From: Burkholderiales bacterium
Lineage (GTDB): Bacteria > Pseudomonadota > Gammaproteobacteria > Burkholderiales > SHXO01
Direction: 5' to 3'
DNA: 28,506 nucleotides
NCBI GenBank assembly: GCA_026125625.1
Contig: JAHCKU010000001.1
Span: 1 to 28,506, forward strand
Below, one piece after another: positions 15,617 through 24,807 of this stretch. A program made the translations under genes and the position numbers. The notes below the pieces were generated by a model. The model was given only the letters and a program-made list of their open reading frames with translations, made no database searches and was not told the DNA's origin. Every line of letters starts with the position of its first letter. Within the stretch, counting starts at the first letter, position 1.

Positions 15617-17083
15617 ATGTCCATTCAACATCGGCGGCCGCTGGGCGTATGCCGGCAGGCGCTGCTGCCCGCGTTGGCGGTTATTGCGCTGGCATGGGTC
15701 GGCGTTGCAAACGCACAGAGTGCGGCACAGCGCGCGGTCGACGCCGCCAAGAAGATCTGCTCGGGCAAGACCATCACCATCGTCTGGGAAGCCGGACTGC
15801 AATCGCTCGACCCACTGAACTTCTCCGGACCGAAATGGGAGCAGCTCACGGGCTGCAAGGTCAAGGTGGTGGAAGTCCCGACCGCCGAGATGTTCACCAA
15901 GATCATGCAGGAATACCGCGCGGGCACCGGCGCCTATGACGCGCTCAACGTGATTCCGGCATGGATGCCCGATCTGGTGCAGGCCGGGGCACTGGAGATG
16001 CTCGATCCCTACGTCGACAAATACGGCTATCGCAGCGAGCTGCAGTCCATCGCGCCGACCTACCGCGACAATCAGATGACGGTCAACGGGAAGATCTACG
16101 CGTTCCCGGACGACGGCGACGTGTTCGTCATGTACTACCGCAAGGACCTGTTCGCCCGCGACGATCTCAAGAAGGCATTCAAGGCCAGACACGGTTACGA
16201 CCTGGCCGTGCCCAAGACCTGGAAGGAGTTCGACGATATCGGTGCCTTCCTGACCGAGGCGCTGAAGAAGGAAGGCATCTACGGTGCTTCGTCCTTCCGC
16301 GAGCCCGGTTATGGGAATTTCATGTTCCAGGAGCGCTTCCGCAACGAGGGCGGAAAGTTCTTCGACGCCAACATGAAAGCCACCATCAACAGCCCCGCCG
16401 GGGTGAAGGTGTTCAGCGACTGGGTGAAGGAGAACAAGTTCATGCCACCGGGCGTGGAGAAGTTCGGCTTCGTCGAGAACCTCGCCACCTTCCTGCAAGG
16501 CCACGCCGCGATGACCATCTCCTGGCCACCCTACGGCCGCTTCGCCGCCGGCTATCTCGCCAATGAGAAGGCCCTCGACTGGGTGCCGAAGTCCAGGATC
16601 GCCGGCAAGGTCGGGTACGCCCTGCCGCCGGGCGGGCATCCCGAACTGGCCGCCGGTTTTGCGCTGTCGGTGGCATCGACCAGCAAGCAGAAGGAGCAGG
16701 CGTATCTGTTCATCCAGTGGCTGAACAGCGAGGAGATTTCCAGCCAGCGCGTGAAGCTGCCCTACGCGCTGCGCGATCCGTTCCGCGATTCGCACTTCAC
16801 CGATCCGGCGTACATGAAGCTGTGGCCGGACGCGAAGGAGTATCTGGCGGCGCTGCAGGCCGGCTCGAAGACGGGTTTGCTCGATCTGTCGCTGATCCAG
16901 ACCGACAAGTACGAAGAAGCGCTGCGTCAGGGCATCAGCCGCCTGTGGGCAGGCGAGGATCCGAAACGGATCCTCGACGACATCGCGCGGCAGTGGGACG
17001 AGACCACGCGACGTGTGGGAGTCGAGAAGCAGAAGGCGGTATACAACGCCTGGGCAGCGAAGTCCGGCGCGTATCCGAAGTAG
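15617..17083 (+). CDS. Sugar-type ABC transporter, periplasmic substrate-binding protein
   Basis: A 488-residue family 1 extracellular solute-binding protein. The start ATG at 15617 is preceded by GAGGAGGAG. Residues 1-33 form a Sec signal peptide (basic start, long hydrophobic stretch, cleavage after ANA). The mature part shows family motifs: ITIVWEAG, AGTGAYDALNVIPAWMPDLVQAGALEMLD, YAFPDDGDVFVMYYRKDLF, FLQGHAAMTISWPPYGRFA and a C-terminal lobe with QAYLFIQWLNSEEISSQ. It captures the substrate, probably a sugar or sugar acid, and delivers it to the two permeases encoded next. The length exceeds the usual 410-440 residues, as in binding proteins for larger or modified sugars. A terminator-like hairpin follows, which would raise its level relative to the permeases. 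Confidence 0.92.
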   Translation: MSIQHRRPLGVCRQALLPALAVIALAWVGVANAQSAAQRAVDAAKKICSGKTITIVWEAGLQSLDPLNFSGPKWEQLTGCKVKVVEVPTAEMFTKIMQEYRAGTGAYDALNVIPAWMPDLVQAGALEMLDPYVDKYGYRSELQSIAPTYRDNQMTVNGKIYAFPDDGDVFVMYYRKDLFARDDLKKAFKARHGYDLAVPKTWKEFDDIGAFLTEALKKEGIYGASSFREPGYGNFMFQERFRNEGGKFFDANMKATINSPAGVKVFSDWVKENKFMPPGVEKFGFVENLATFLQGHAAMTISWPPYGRFAAGYLANEKALDWVPKSRIAGKVGYALPPGGHPELAAGFALSVASTSKQKEQAYLFIQWLNSEEISSQRVKLPYALRDPFRDSHFTDPAYMKLWPDAKEYLAALQAGSKTGLLDLSLIQTDKYEEALRQGISRLWAGEDPKRILDDIARQWDETTRRVGVEKQKAVYNAWAAKSGAYPK

Positions 17084-17154
17084 ACAACGGCAACGCGCGG
17101 CCGTGGCACGTGACGGCCGTGCGGATCCCCTGCACCGAAATCAGCATTGCACCA

Positions 17155-17183
17155 GGGCGGGCACTCGGTCCGCCCGTTTTTTT
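17155..17183 (+). terminator. Intrinsic-terminator-like attenuator between binding protein and permease genes
   Basis: GGGCGG (17155-17160) pairs with CCGCCC (17170-17175) and is followed by G and seven T. The T-run ends two bases before the permease ATG (17186). Partial readthrough would explain the usual excess of binding protein over membrane components. Confidence 0.75.
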
Positions 17184-17185
17184 CG

Positions 17186-18106
17186 ATGACCGCATCCCAG
17201 GCCGACCTCGTGCTGCGAGCCGGCGCCCGCCCCGGCGGCGGGCGCCACGACCGGCGTTTCAAGTACGCGCTGGTCGCCCCCTCGATCTTCGTCCTGCTGC
17301 TGATCGGCGTCTTCCCGCTGGTCTATCTGCTCGTGGTCAGTTTTCAGAACATCACCATGACGGACATGGACAAGACGTTCCAGGGTCTGCTCAACTACCG
17401 CCTGCTGGTGCAGGACACGCGCATGTGGGAAGCGCTGCTGCATACCGTGATCTTCACCGCCGTCGCGCTGCCCATCGAGCTGCTGCTCGGGCTGGCCATG
17501 GCGCAGCTGTTCATCGACCGCCTGCCGGGACGGCAGGTATTCATCGCGCTGCTGGTCCTGCCGGTGGTGGTCTCGCCCATCGTCGCAGGAGCGACGTGGT
17601 CGCTCATGTTCAACACCCGCTTCGGACCGATCAATCAGATCATCGGCTGGTTCGCGGGCGAGGAGGTCAACATCCTGTGGACGATCAATCCGTCGCTGGT
17701 CTATCCGGCCATCCTGGCCGCGGAGATCTGGCAATGGACGCCGTTCATGTTCCTGCTGCTGCTGGCGGCGTTGTCCGGCGTGGATAAATCGCAGCTGGAG
17801 GCGGCGGCCATCGACGGAGCCGGATACTGGCGCAGCTTCTTCAAGCTGGTGCTGCCGGCGATCTGGCCGGTGATGGCGGTCGCCATCCTGATTCGCGGGC
17901 TGGATCTGTTCCGCCTGTTCGACATCGTGTGGGCATTGACCAAGGGCGGCCCCGGCACCATGACCGAGACGATCTCGATCTTCGCCTACGTCAAGGGGTT
18001 CCAGCAGTTCGAGACCAGCTACACGGCGGCAGTTGCACTGATGATCATCGTGCTGCTCACCGTGGTCGTGTTACTCGCGCTCAAGCGCGTCCAGCTGGCC
18101 AGATGA
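17186..18106 (+). CDS. Sugar ABC transporter permease (MalF/UgpA type)
   Basis: A 306-residue inner-membrane protein with six predicted helices, starting with YALVAPSIFVLLLIGVFPLVYLL. The cytoplasmic EAA loop that contacts the ATPase is visible as LEAAAIDGAGYWRSFFKLVLP near residue 215. The ATG at 17186 is the best start, but it has no ribosome binding site: the T-run of the preceding hairpin sits directly ahead of it. A TTG at 17147 would place the hairpin inside the coding region and has no better signal. The stop codon overlaps the start of the second permease gene (ATGA), so the two are translationally coupled. Confidence 0.9.
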   Translation: MTASQADLVLRAGARPGGGRHDRRFKYALVAPSIFVLLLIGVFPLVYLLVVSFQNITMTDMDKTFQGLLNYRLLVQDTRMWEALLHTVIFTAVALPIELLLGLAMAQLFIDRLPGRQVFIALLVLPVVVSPIVAGATWSLMFNTRFGPINQIIGWFAGEEVNILWTINPSLVYPAILAAEIWQWTPFMFLLLLAALSGVDKSQLEAAAIDGAGYWRSFFKLVLPAIWPVMAVAILIRGLDLFRLFDIVWALTKGGPGTMTETISIFAYVKGFQQFETSYTAAVALMIIVLLTVVVLLALKRVQLAR

Positions 18107-18933
18107 AAGCCGCGCATCGCAATCGGCTGAAGCTCGCTGTGCGCCTGGCCGCAGCCACGCTCATCACGCTGCTGTTCCTGTTTCCGATCTACTGGCTGTT
18201 CATGATCTCGTTCAAGACGCCGGACGAGATCTTTTCCTACCCGCCCAAGTGGTGGCCCGCGCAGCTGCAGTTCTCCAGCTACGCGGTGCTGTTCAGGGAC
18301 GGCGACGCCACCACGGTTCTGAACAGCCTCATCGTGGCCGGCACCAGCACCGTGCTCGCGATGTTCATCGGTACGCTGTGCGCGTACAGCATCGCGCGCT
18401 TTCGCACCGGCGGCGACAACCTCGCCAACTGGATCATCTCGCAGCGCATGGTGCCGCCCATCGCGGTAGTGTTTCCGATCTTCCTGCTGTACGTATGGCT
18501 GGGACTGGTCGACACCTTCCCCGGCCTGATCCTGCTGTATACGGCCTTCAATCTGCCCTACGTGATCTGGATGATGCGCGGCTACATCCTCGACATCCCG
18601 ATCGCCCTCGAGGAGGCGGCGCTGGTCGACGGCTACACGCGCTGGCAGATGCTGTGGAAGGTGGTGTTTCCGATGTCGCGCGCGGGGTTGTTCGCCACCG
18701 CGATCTTCACTTTCGTGTTTGCCTGGAACGAATTCCTGTTCGCGCTGGTGCTCACCCGCACCGAGGTCACCACCTACACCGTGCAGGTCACCCACTACTT
18801 CGGCGGACAATCCAACTTCTGGTCCAAGATCTCCGCGATGTCCGTACTCGGGACGCTGCCGATCTTCATCATCGTCGGATTCATGCAGCGCTATCTGGTA
18901 CGCGGATTCTCGCTGGGAGCGGTGAAGGGATAA
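18103..18933 (+). CDS. Sugar ABC transporter permease (MalG/UgpE type)
   Basis: A 276-residue inner-membrane protein with six helices; the first spans residues about 13-35 and ends in FPIYWLFMISFKTPDEIF, which is typical of this half of the channel. The EAA loop reads LEEAALVDGYTRWQMLWKVVFP. It forms the heterodimeric channel with the upstream permease. Its ATG overlaps the preceding stop codon by four bases, and the ATPase gene follows two bases after its stop. Confidence 0.93.
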   Translation: MKAAHRNRLKLAVRLAAATLITLLFLFPIYWLFMISFKTPDEIFSYPPKWWPAQLQFSSYAVLFRDGDATTVLNSLIVAGTSTVLAMFIGTLCAYSIARFRTGGDNLANWIISQRMVPPIAVVFPIFLLYVWLGLVDTFPGLILLYTAFNLPYVIWMMRGYILDIPIALEEAALVDGYTRWQMLWKVVFPMSRAGLFATAIFTFVFAWNEFLFALVLTRTEVTTYTVQVTHYFGGQSNFWSKISAMSVLGTLPIFIIVGFMQRYLVRGFSLGAVKG

Positions 18934-18935
18934 TC

Positions 18936-20039
18936 ATGTCCGACCTCAAGATAACTGCCCTGCACAAGTACTACGGCGAAGTCCACGCCGTGAAGGGCGT
19001 GGACCTGGAAATCCCCGCTGGTGAGTTCACGGTGCTGGTGGGACAGTCCGGCTGCGGCAAGAGCACGCTGCTGCGCACGATCGCCGGCCTGGAGACGGCC
19101 GATGCCGGAACCATCGAGATCGGCGGCGAAGTGGTGAACGATCATGCGCCACGCGATCGCGACATCGCCATGGTGTTCCAGAACTACGCGCTCTACCCGT
19201 ACATGAAGGTGTACGAGAACATCGCCTTCGGCCTGCGTGCGCGCAGAACCCCGCGCGCCGAGATCGACGCCAAGGTGCGCAAGGCCGCGCAGATGCTGGC
19301 CATCGACCATCTGCTCGAGCGCTATCCGCGGCAGCTGTCCGGCGGGCAGCTGCAGCGCGTGGCGATCGGACGCGCCGTGGTGCGCAACGCCCGCCTGTAC
19401 CTGTTCGACGAGCCGCTGTCGAACCTCGACGCGCAGCTGCGCGACGAGATGCGCGGCGAGATCAAGCGCCTGCACCAGGATCTGGGCAAGACCATGATCT
19501 ACGTCACGCACGATCAGATCGAGGCCATGACCATGGCCGATCGCATCGTCCTGCTGCGCGAAGGACGCATCGAGCAGCAGGGCGCACCCCTGGATCTGTA
19601 CGAGCGTCCTGCCACCCGCTATGTAGCCGGCTTTCTCGGTTCGCCGACGATGAATTTCATCGACGCCAGCCTGGAACGCGGCAACGATGCCTTGAACGTG
19701 CGCCTGTGCGACGGCACCAGCCTGGCGTTGCCGATGGCGCGCACCGCGAAGCTGGCAGGCCGTGAAGGACAGCGCGTGGTGCTGGGCGTGCGGCCCGAGC
19801 ACATGAGCCGCGCATTGGCGGGCGACACGCGCAGCGGGCTGGTGCGCTACGAGGCCCGGATCGATCTGGTGCAACCGACCGGCGCGCGCACCTATGCCAC
19901 CTTCAGGATGGGCGATACCGAAGCGGTGGCAGAGCTGCTCGCCCACGACGTGTCGCAGCCGGGCGAGCGCATCGGGCTGGCGATCGACATGAACCGCGTG
20001 ATCCTGATCGATCCCGGCAGCGACGCGGTGATCGGGTGA
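18936..20039 (+). CDS. Sugar ABC transporter ATP-binding protein (MalK/UgpC type)
   Basis: A 367-residue cytoplasmic ATPase. Walker A GQSGCGKST is at 36-44, the Q-loop glutamine at 82, the signature LSGGQ at 134-138, Walker B LYLFDEP at 154-160 with Asp158-Glu159, and the switch histidine at 192 (THDQIEA). After about residue 235 comes the OB-fold regulatory domain of the MalK subgroup, including VVLGVRPEHM and a C-terminal RIGLAIDMNRVILID. It drives import by the two permeases. It starts two bases after the second permease stop codon and is followed, after 40 bp, by the lactonase-like gene of the same operon. Confidence 0.95.
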   Translation: MSDLKITALHKYYGEVHAVKGVDLEIPAGEFTVLVGQSGCGKSTLLRTIAGLETADAGTIEIGGEVVNDHAPRDRDIAMVFQNYALYPYMKVYENIAFGLRARRTPRAEIDAKVRKAAQMLAIDHLLERYPRQLSGGQLQRVAIGRAVVRNARLYLFDEPLSNLDAQLRDEMRGEIKRLHQDLGKTMIYVTHDQIEAMTMADRIVLLREGRIEQQGAPLDLYERPATRYVAGFLGSPTMNFIDASLERGNDALNVRLCDGTSLALPMARTAKLAGREGQRVVLGVRPEHMSRALAGDTRSGLVRYEARIDLVQPTGARTYATFRMGDTEAVAELLAHDVSQPGERIGLAIDMNRVILIDPGSDAVIG

Positions 20040-20079
20040 TGCACGATCGCGGACAATACCGGAGTCAATGGAGCGAACG

Positions 20080-22050
20080 ATGAAAACAGCAAAAGCCTCC
20101 CGGGCGATCAGACTGTGCGGCACCGAACAGCCGGACGTCGTCGGCCGCATCCTCAAGGCCGGCCCGTTGAGTGCGGAATTCGACAACGGCAATCTGCGCT
20201 ACCTCAAGGTGGCAGGGGTGGAAGTGCTGCGTGCGGTGGCCTTCCTGGTGCGCGACGAGAACTGGGGTACCTACGTGCCCACCTTGAGCAACCTGCGCAT
20301 CGAGCAGCGCGCCGACGGCTTCACCGTGCGCTACCACGCACGCTGCGCCGGCGACGGCATGGAGATCGCCTACGATGCCACCATCGAGGGCAAATCCGAC
20401 GGCAGCCTCGAGTTCACCGGCACCGCCGTGCCCAGGACCGATTTCCTGACCGCACGCACCGGCTTCGTGATCCTGCATCCGCTCAAGGGCGTGGCCGGCC
20501 ACGCAGTGGAGGTGGAGCACGTCGACGGCAAGATCGAGAAGGCGAAGTTTCCGGAGCGCATCAACCCGATCCAGCCGTTCCTGCACATCCGCTCGCTCAC
20601 GCACGAGGTCATGCCCGGTCTCAAGGCCACGGTGCGCATGGAGGGCGACACCTGGGAGATGGAGGATCAGCGCAACTGGACCGATGCCTCCTTCAAGACC
20701 TACGTGCGTCCGCTCGCCCTGCCCTGGCCATACACCTTGAAGGCGGGCGAGAGCGTGCGGCAAAGCGTGAAGCTCACGCTCAGCGGCGCGCTGCCGGCAG
20801 CCGGCGCGCGCGCTGCGGACGCGGTGCTGCAGGTGAAGCTGGGCGCGCCGATGCGCCAGAGCATGCCGCCGCTCGGACTGGGCATGCCGGCAGCGGAGAT
20901 CGGGCACGCCCTGCACAATCTCGATCTGCTGCGCCTTGCGGCACCAAAAACGCTGGTATGTCACTACGACCCGCGCGAGAAGCCCGGCAGGCAGGCTCTG
21001 TACGGCTACCGCGTGCTGTGCGAGCAGATCGATGCGCAATGCCTGCTCGAGGTGGTGGTCGAGAGCGCCGACGGTTTCGCCGAGGAGTTGCGCAACGTCG
21101 CGCAGGCGGTGCGCGAAAGCGGGCTGAAGCCGGCCTCGGTGGCGGTGGTGCCGGTGGGTGATCTCAAGTCGGTGCTGCCCGGCGGAGGACGTCCGCCGGC
21201 GCCGCCGCTCGATGCGCTGTACGCAGCCGCCCACGCGGCTTTCCCCGGCGTCACCATCGGCGGAGGCATGTTCTCGTTCTTCACCGAGCTGAACCGCAAG
21301 CGCCCGCCGGCCGAGCTGCTGGACTTCGTCACCAACACCACCTGCCCGATCGTGCATGCCGCAGACGATCGCTCGGTGATGGAGACGCACGAATCCCTGC
21401 CGTATCAGATCGCCACCGCGCGCGCGTTTCTCGGCAAGACGCCGCATCGTGTCGGCCCCAGTGCCATCGGCTGCCGCGACAATCCGCACGGCAAGACCTT
21501 TCTGCCCAATCCGGACAATCAGCGCATCTGCCTGGTACGCATGGATCCACGCCAGCGCGGCCTGTTCGGTGCAGCCTGGACGCTGGGCTTCCTGGCGACG
21601 CTGGCACCCACCGGCGTACAGGCGCTGAGCATCGGCGCCGCCACCGGGCCGCTGGGCATCATCTATCGCAGGAACGACTATCCGCAGCCGTACTACGACG
21701 ACCTCGCCGGGTCCGCCGTCTATCCCGTGTTCCACGTCATCGCCGGGCTGACCCGCGCCGCGGGAGCCAAGCTGGTGTCGGTCACCTGCAGCGACGACAG
21801 CGCACTGCGCGCGCTGGCCTACAAGGCGAAAGGCGCGACCCTGCTGTGGGTTGCCAACGTCACGCCGCAGCCGCGCAGCATCGAGCTGGCGCATGCGGGC
21901 GGCGCCACGGTGGCGGCAATGCTGGACGAGAACAGCTTCGCGCAAGCCACGCAGGATCCGCGCGCCTTCCAGCAGTCATGGCAGGAGGTGAAAGGGAACC
22001 GGCTTGAGCTGAAGGCGTACGCGGTCGCCATCGTATGCATCAACGACTGA
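20080..22050 (+). CDS. apnL: D-apionate lactonase (ApnL)-like protein
   Basis: A 656-residue cytoplasmic protein (no signal peptide). The N-terminal beta-rich domain has GPLSAEFDNGNLRYLKVAGVEVLRAVAFLVRDENWGTY and MEDQRNWTDASFKTYVRPLALPWPYTL; from memory these resemble the ApnL family, which opens D-apionolactone to D-apionate after D-apiose oxidation. Residues about 270-560 look like a glycoside-hydrolase-type TIM barrel, with EIGHALHNLDLLRLAAP, GGGMFSFFTELNRKRPP, DFVTNTTCPIVHAADD and a C-terminal small beta domain follows. The second ATG (20080) is preferred because GGAG lies seven bases upstream; an ATG at 20068 adds four residues. Genuine apiose dehydrogenase or 3-oxo-isoapionate enzymes are not obvious nearby, so the substrate may be a related branched lactone. 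Position after an ABC transporter supports catabolism of the imported sugar. Confidence 0.72.
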   Translation: MKTAKASRAIRLCGTEQPDVVGRILKAGPLSAEFDNGNLRYLKVAGVEVLRAVAFLVRDENWGTYVPTLSNLRIEQRADGFTVRYHARCAGDGMEIAYDATIEGKSDGSLEFTGTAVPRTDFLTARTGFVILHPLKGVAGHAVEVEHVDGKIEKAKFPERINPIQPFLHIRSLTHEVMPGLKATVRMEGDTWEMEDQRNWTDASFKTYVRPLALPWPYTLKAGESVRQSVKLTLSGALPAAGARAADAVLQVKLGAPMRQSMPPLGLGMPAAEIGHALHNLDLLRLAAPKTLVCHYDPREKPGRQALYGYRVLCEQIDAQCLLEVVVESADGFAEELRNVAQAVRESGLKPASVAVVPVGDLKSVLPGGGRPPAPPLDALYAAAHAAFPGVTIGGGMFSFFTELNRKRPPAELLDFVTNTTCPIVHAADDRSVMETHESLPYQIATARAFLGKTPHRVGPSAIGCRDNPHGKTFLPNPDNQRICLVRMDPRQRGLFGAAWTLGFLATLAPTGVQALSIGAATGPLGIIYRRNDYPQPYYDDLAGSAVYPVFHVIAGLTRAAGAKLVSVTCSDDSALRALAYKAKGATLLWVANVTPQPRSIELAHAGGATVAAMLDENSFAQATQDPRAFQQSWQEVKGNRLELKAYAVAIVCIND

Positions 22051-22083
22051 CAGCCTGTTGCAAAACTACCATCTCTCCATTCC

Positions 22084-23223
22084 ATGACCATTGCCAGTAT
22101 CGAAGACCTGCGTCTGCTTGCCAGACGGCGATTGCCGCGTGCTCTGTTCGACTTCATCGATGGCGGCGCGCAGGACGAGGTGACCTTGCGACGCAACCGT
22201 GAGGACTTCTCGCGCCTGGCCCTGGTGCCGCGCGTGCTCACCGACGTATCCGAACGCGACCAGTCGGTCACCGTTTTCGGGCAGAAGCTGCGCTCGCCGC
22301 TGATACTCGCGCCCACCGGTCTGCCGGGCGTGCTGTGGCCGGACGGTGCGGCTGCAGCGGCACGGGCAGCGGACGAAGCCGGCGTCGGCTTCTGCCTGAG
22401 CACGATGTCGACCTCCAGCATCGAGGACATCGCCAAGCTGTCGCGCCAGCGCACCTGGTTCCAGGTCTACGTCATGCGCGACCGCGAGCTCACCCGCGAC
22501 ATGATGCAGCGAGCCAGGGATGCACGCTGCTCCGCGCTGGTCATCACCGTGGACCTGCAGGTGCAGGGGCAGCGCGACCGCGACGTGCGCAACGGCCTGA
22601 CCATGCCGCCGCGACTGCACTGGTCCAGTCTGCTCGAGTTCGGGCTGCATCCTGGCTGGCTGTGGCGCTACGCGACCGGGCCGAAGCCGACCCTGGCCAA
22701 CTTCATCGGCGCGGGCAAGGGCACGGACATGATCACCATTGCCGGCTTCGTCAACTCGCAGTTCGATCAGTCGGTGACGTGGAAGGATATCGACTGGGTA
22801 CGTTCGGTGTGGGACGGCCCGCTCGCCCTGAAAGGAATCACCTCCGCCGAGGATGCGAAGATCGCTGTCGCGCACGGCATCGACGGCATCATCGTCAGCA
22901 ACCATGGCGGCCGGCAGCTGGACGGATCCCCGTCGGCCATCTCGGCGCTGCCCGAGATCGCCGATGCGGTGCAGGGCCGCGCCCAGCTCGTTCTGGATGG
23001 CGGCGTGCGCCGTGGCAGCGACGTGCTCAAGGCGCTGTCGCTGGGTGCAGCCGCGTGCATGATCGGACGCCCATTCCTGTATGGGCTGGCCGCGCTCGGC
23101 GGGGCGGGCGTGAGCAAGGCGCTCGAGCTGCTGCGCAACGAGATCGACGTCAATCTGGCATTGCTCGGCCGTGCCGGCGTGGAAGAACTGGACGCAAGTG
23201 CGGTAACCAGGGTTGCGCGCTGA
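22084..23223 (+). CDS. FMN-dependent alpha-hydroxy-acid dehydrogenase/oxidase
   Basis: A 379-residue TIM-barrel flavoenzyme of the glycolate oxidase / L-lactate dehydrogenase / mandelate dehydrogenase family. Active-site residues are in place: Tyr129 (FQVYV), Lys250 (LALKGI), the catalytic His274 and Arg277 in SNHGGRQLDG, and the FMN phosphate segment LDGGVRRGSDVLKAL, then GAAACMIGRPFLYGL. It oxidises a 2-hydroxyacid to the 2-oxoacid, which makes sense after lactone opening to an aldonic acid; the precise substrate is not evident. The length between 175 and 215 (the loop usually binding to membranes or quinones) is substantial. The ATG at 22084 lacks a strong ribosome binding site and is 33 bp after the preceding stop codon. 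Confidence 0.92.
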   Translation: MTIASIEDLRLLARRRLPRALFDFIDGGAQDEVTLRRNREDFSRLALVPRVLTDVSERDQSVTVFGQKLRSPLILAPTGLPGVLWPDGAAAAARAADEAGVGFCLSTMSTSSIEDIAKLSRQRTWFQVYVMRDRELTRDMMQRARDARCSALVITVDLQVQGQRDRDVRNGLTMPPRLHWSSLLEFGLHPGWLWRYATGPKPTLANFIGAGKGTDMITIAGFVNSQFDQSVTWKDIDWVRSVWDGPLALKGITSAEDAKIAVAHGIDGIIVSNHGGRQLDGSPSAISALPEIADAVQGRAQLVLDGGVRRGSDVLKALSLGAAACMIGRPFLYGLAALGGAGVSKALELLRNEIDVNLALLGRAGVEELDASAVTRVAR

Positions 23224-23331
23224 TGCCCGGCGTCGATTGCACGGCCGGGGCTGCATGCAGATTTCCAACAACAGAGGCGGCAGCCGATCATCGACCGGTG
23301 CGATGACGCGCACAGCTGCGGGGGAGAATGA

Positions 23332-24633
23332 ATGGATGCGTCCCATAGGCGGGTGATCCTGGCGTCGGCAGTCGGCTCGGCGCTCGAGTGGTACGACTTC
23401 TTCATCTACGGCATGGCCGCCGCACTCGTCTTCGGCGACCTGTTCTTTCCCCAAGCCGATCCCGGTGTGGGCACACTGCTCGCCTTCGCCACCTTCGGCG
23501 TCGGCTTCTTCGCACGACCGTTCGGCGGCCTGGTCTTCGGCCGCCTGGGAGACCGCATCGGACGCAAGCCGGTGCTGGTCATCACGCTCATGCTGGTGGG
23601 CGGCGGCACCTTCCTCATCGGGCTGCTGCCGACCTACGAGTCGGTAGGGTTGTGGGCCCCGGTCATGCTCGTCGTGCTGCGCCTGCTGCAAGGCTTCGGC
23701 GCCGGCGCGGAATACGGCGGCGCGGTGATCATGGCGGTGGAGCATGCGCCGCCCGGCAAGCGCGGGCTGTTCGGCAGCTGGGCACCGATCGGGGTGACGG
23801 TCGGCAACTTGCTCGCCGCCGGCGTGTTCGCAATCTTCTCCTCGCTGCCGACAGAGGATTTCCTGGCCTGGGGATGGCGCATTCCCTTCCTGCTGAGCGT
23901 GGTGCTGATCGCCTTCGGCTTCTACATTCGCGCCAAGGTGGCGGAGACGCCGGTGTTCAGCGAGATCGCCGCAAACAACAAGGCGGCACGCTCCCCGGTC
24001 AAGGAGGCACTGCGCAAGCACCCGCGTGAATTCCTGGTGGTGGTCGGCGCACGACTGGCGGAGAACGGGCTCGGCTATCTGTTTCCGGTGTTCACCCTGA
24101 GCTACATGACCCAGACGCTGGGGATGGACAAGAGCATAGTGCTGGCCGGCATCATGAGCGCGCACGCGCTCTCGCTGATCACCATCCCGTTGTTCTCCAC
24201 CTTGTCCGACCGCATCGGGCGCAGACCGGTATACATGGGTGCAGCGCTGTTCTCGGCGGCCTGGGCGATTCCGTTCTTCCTGCTGGTCAACACCGGCACG
24301 CCAGTGCTGGTGTGGTTCGCCCTGATCCTGGCGATCTCGGTGGGTGTGTGCGGCATGTTCGGACCGCAGGCGGCGTACTTCGCCGAGATGTTCGGTGCCC
24401 GGCTGCGCTACACCGGCTTCGCGCTCGCGCGCGAGCTCGGCTCCATTCTGGCCGGCGGGCCGGCGCCGTTCATCGCTGCGCTGCTCCTGACGTGGTGGGG
24501 CGGTGCGCCGTGGGGCGTGGCCGGCTACATCATCGTGCTGTCGCTGATCACCGCGACCGCCGTCTACTTCGGCCCGGAAACCTATCGCGCCGACATCACC
24601 GCCGAATCGAACTCCGACGATAGAGCACGATAG
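23332..24633 (+). CDS. MFS transporter, metabolite:H+ symporter (MHS) family
   Basis: A 433-residue inner-membrane carrier with twelve predicted helices. MHS-type signatures are clear: ASAVGSALEWYDFFIYG at the first helix, FFARPFGGLVFGRLGDRIGRKPVL in the loop between helices 2 and 3, RLLQGFGAGAEYGGAVIMAVEHAP, and the repeat LSDRIGRRPVYMG in the second half. Relatives carry shikimate, alpha-ketoglutarate, citrate, proline/betaine or aromatic acids. It starts 108 bp after the flavoenzyme gene at an ATG with GGGGAG upstream, and is probably the last gene of the plus-strand operon. Having both ABC and MFS carriers in one locus suggests either two substrates or export of a product. Confidence 0.92.
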   Translation: MDASHRRVILASAVGSALEWYDFFIYGMAAALVFGDLFFPQADPGVGTLLAFATFGVGFFARPFGGLVFGRLGDRIGRKPVLVITLMLVGGGTFLIGLLPTYESVGLWAPVMLVVLRLLQGFGAGAEYGGAVIMAVEHAPPGKRGLFGSWAPIGVTVGNLLAAGVFAIFSSLPTEDFLAWGWRIPFLLSVVLIAFGFYIRAKVAETPVFSEIAANNKAARSPVKEALRKHPREFLVVVGARLAENGLGYLFPVFTLSYMTQTLGMDKSIVLAGIMSAHALSLITIPLFSTLSDRIGRRPVYMGAALFSAAWAIPFFLLVNTGTPVLVWFALILAISVGVCGMFGPQAAYFAEMFGARLRYTGFALARELGSILAGGPAPFIAALLLTWWGGAPWGVAGYIIVLSLITATAVYFGPETYRADITAESNSDDRAR

Positions 24634-24644
24634 GATTTCCGGGG

Positions 24645-24742
24645 TGTCATCCCTCTGATGTCATCCCACTGGTGTCATCCCGCCGGTGTCATCCCGCCGG
24701 TGTCATCCCACTGGTGTCATCCCGCCGGTGTCATCCCGAGCG
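24645..24742 (+). repeat. Tandem array of seven 14-bp units (TGTCATCCCNCYGG)
   Basis: Seven direct repeats without spacers: the first is TGTCATCCCTCTGA, the following five alternate between ...CCCACTGG and ...CCCGCCGG, and the seventh runs into the large palindrome at 24728. The units look like an amplified copy of the palindrome's outer end. Confidence 0.92.
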
Positions 24743-24806
24743 CAGCGAGGGATCTTGCTTTCGAGTCGGCTAGGGAAAAGATTCCTCGCTGCGCTCGGAA
24801 TGACAC
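24728..24806. repeat. Large inverted repeat (29-bp arms) of the GTCATTCCGAGCGCAGCGAGG type
   Basis: The left arm 24728-24756 and right arm 24778-24806 are near-perfect inverted copies (a few mismatches), separated by 21 bases. This TGTCATYCCGAGCGCAGCGAGG element is familiar as a dispersed extragenic palindrome in many bacterial genomes. It could terminate transcription of the MFS gene and of the convergent membrane-protein gene. Confidence 0.85.
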
Positions 24807-24807
24807 C

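Noticed and set aside
18891..20192. A 433-codon minus-strand open frame
   Set aside because: Antisense to the ABC ATPase gene, which has all expected nucleotide-binding motifs.
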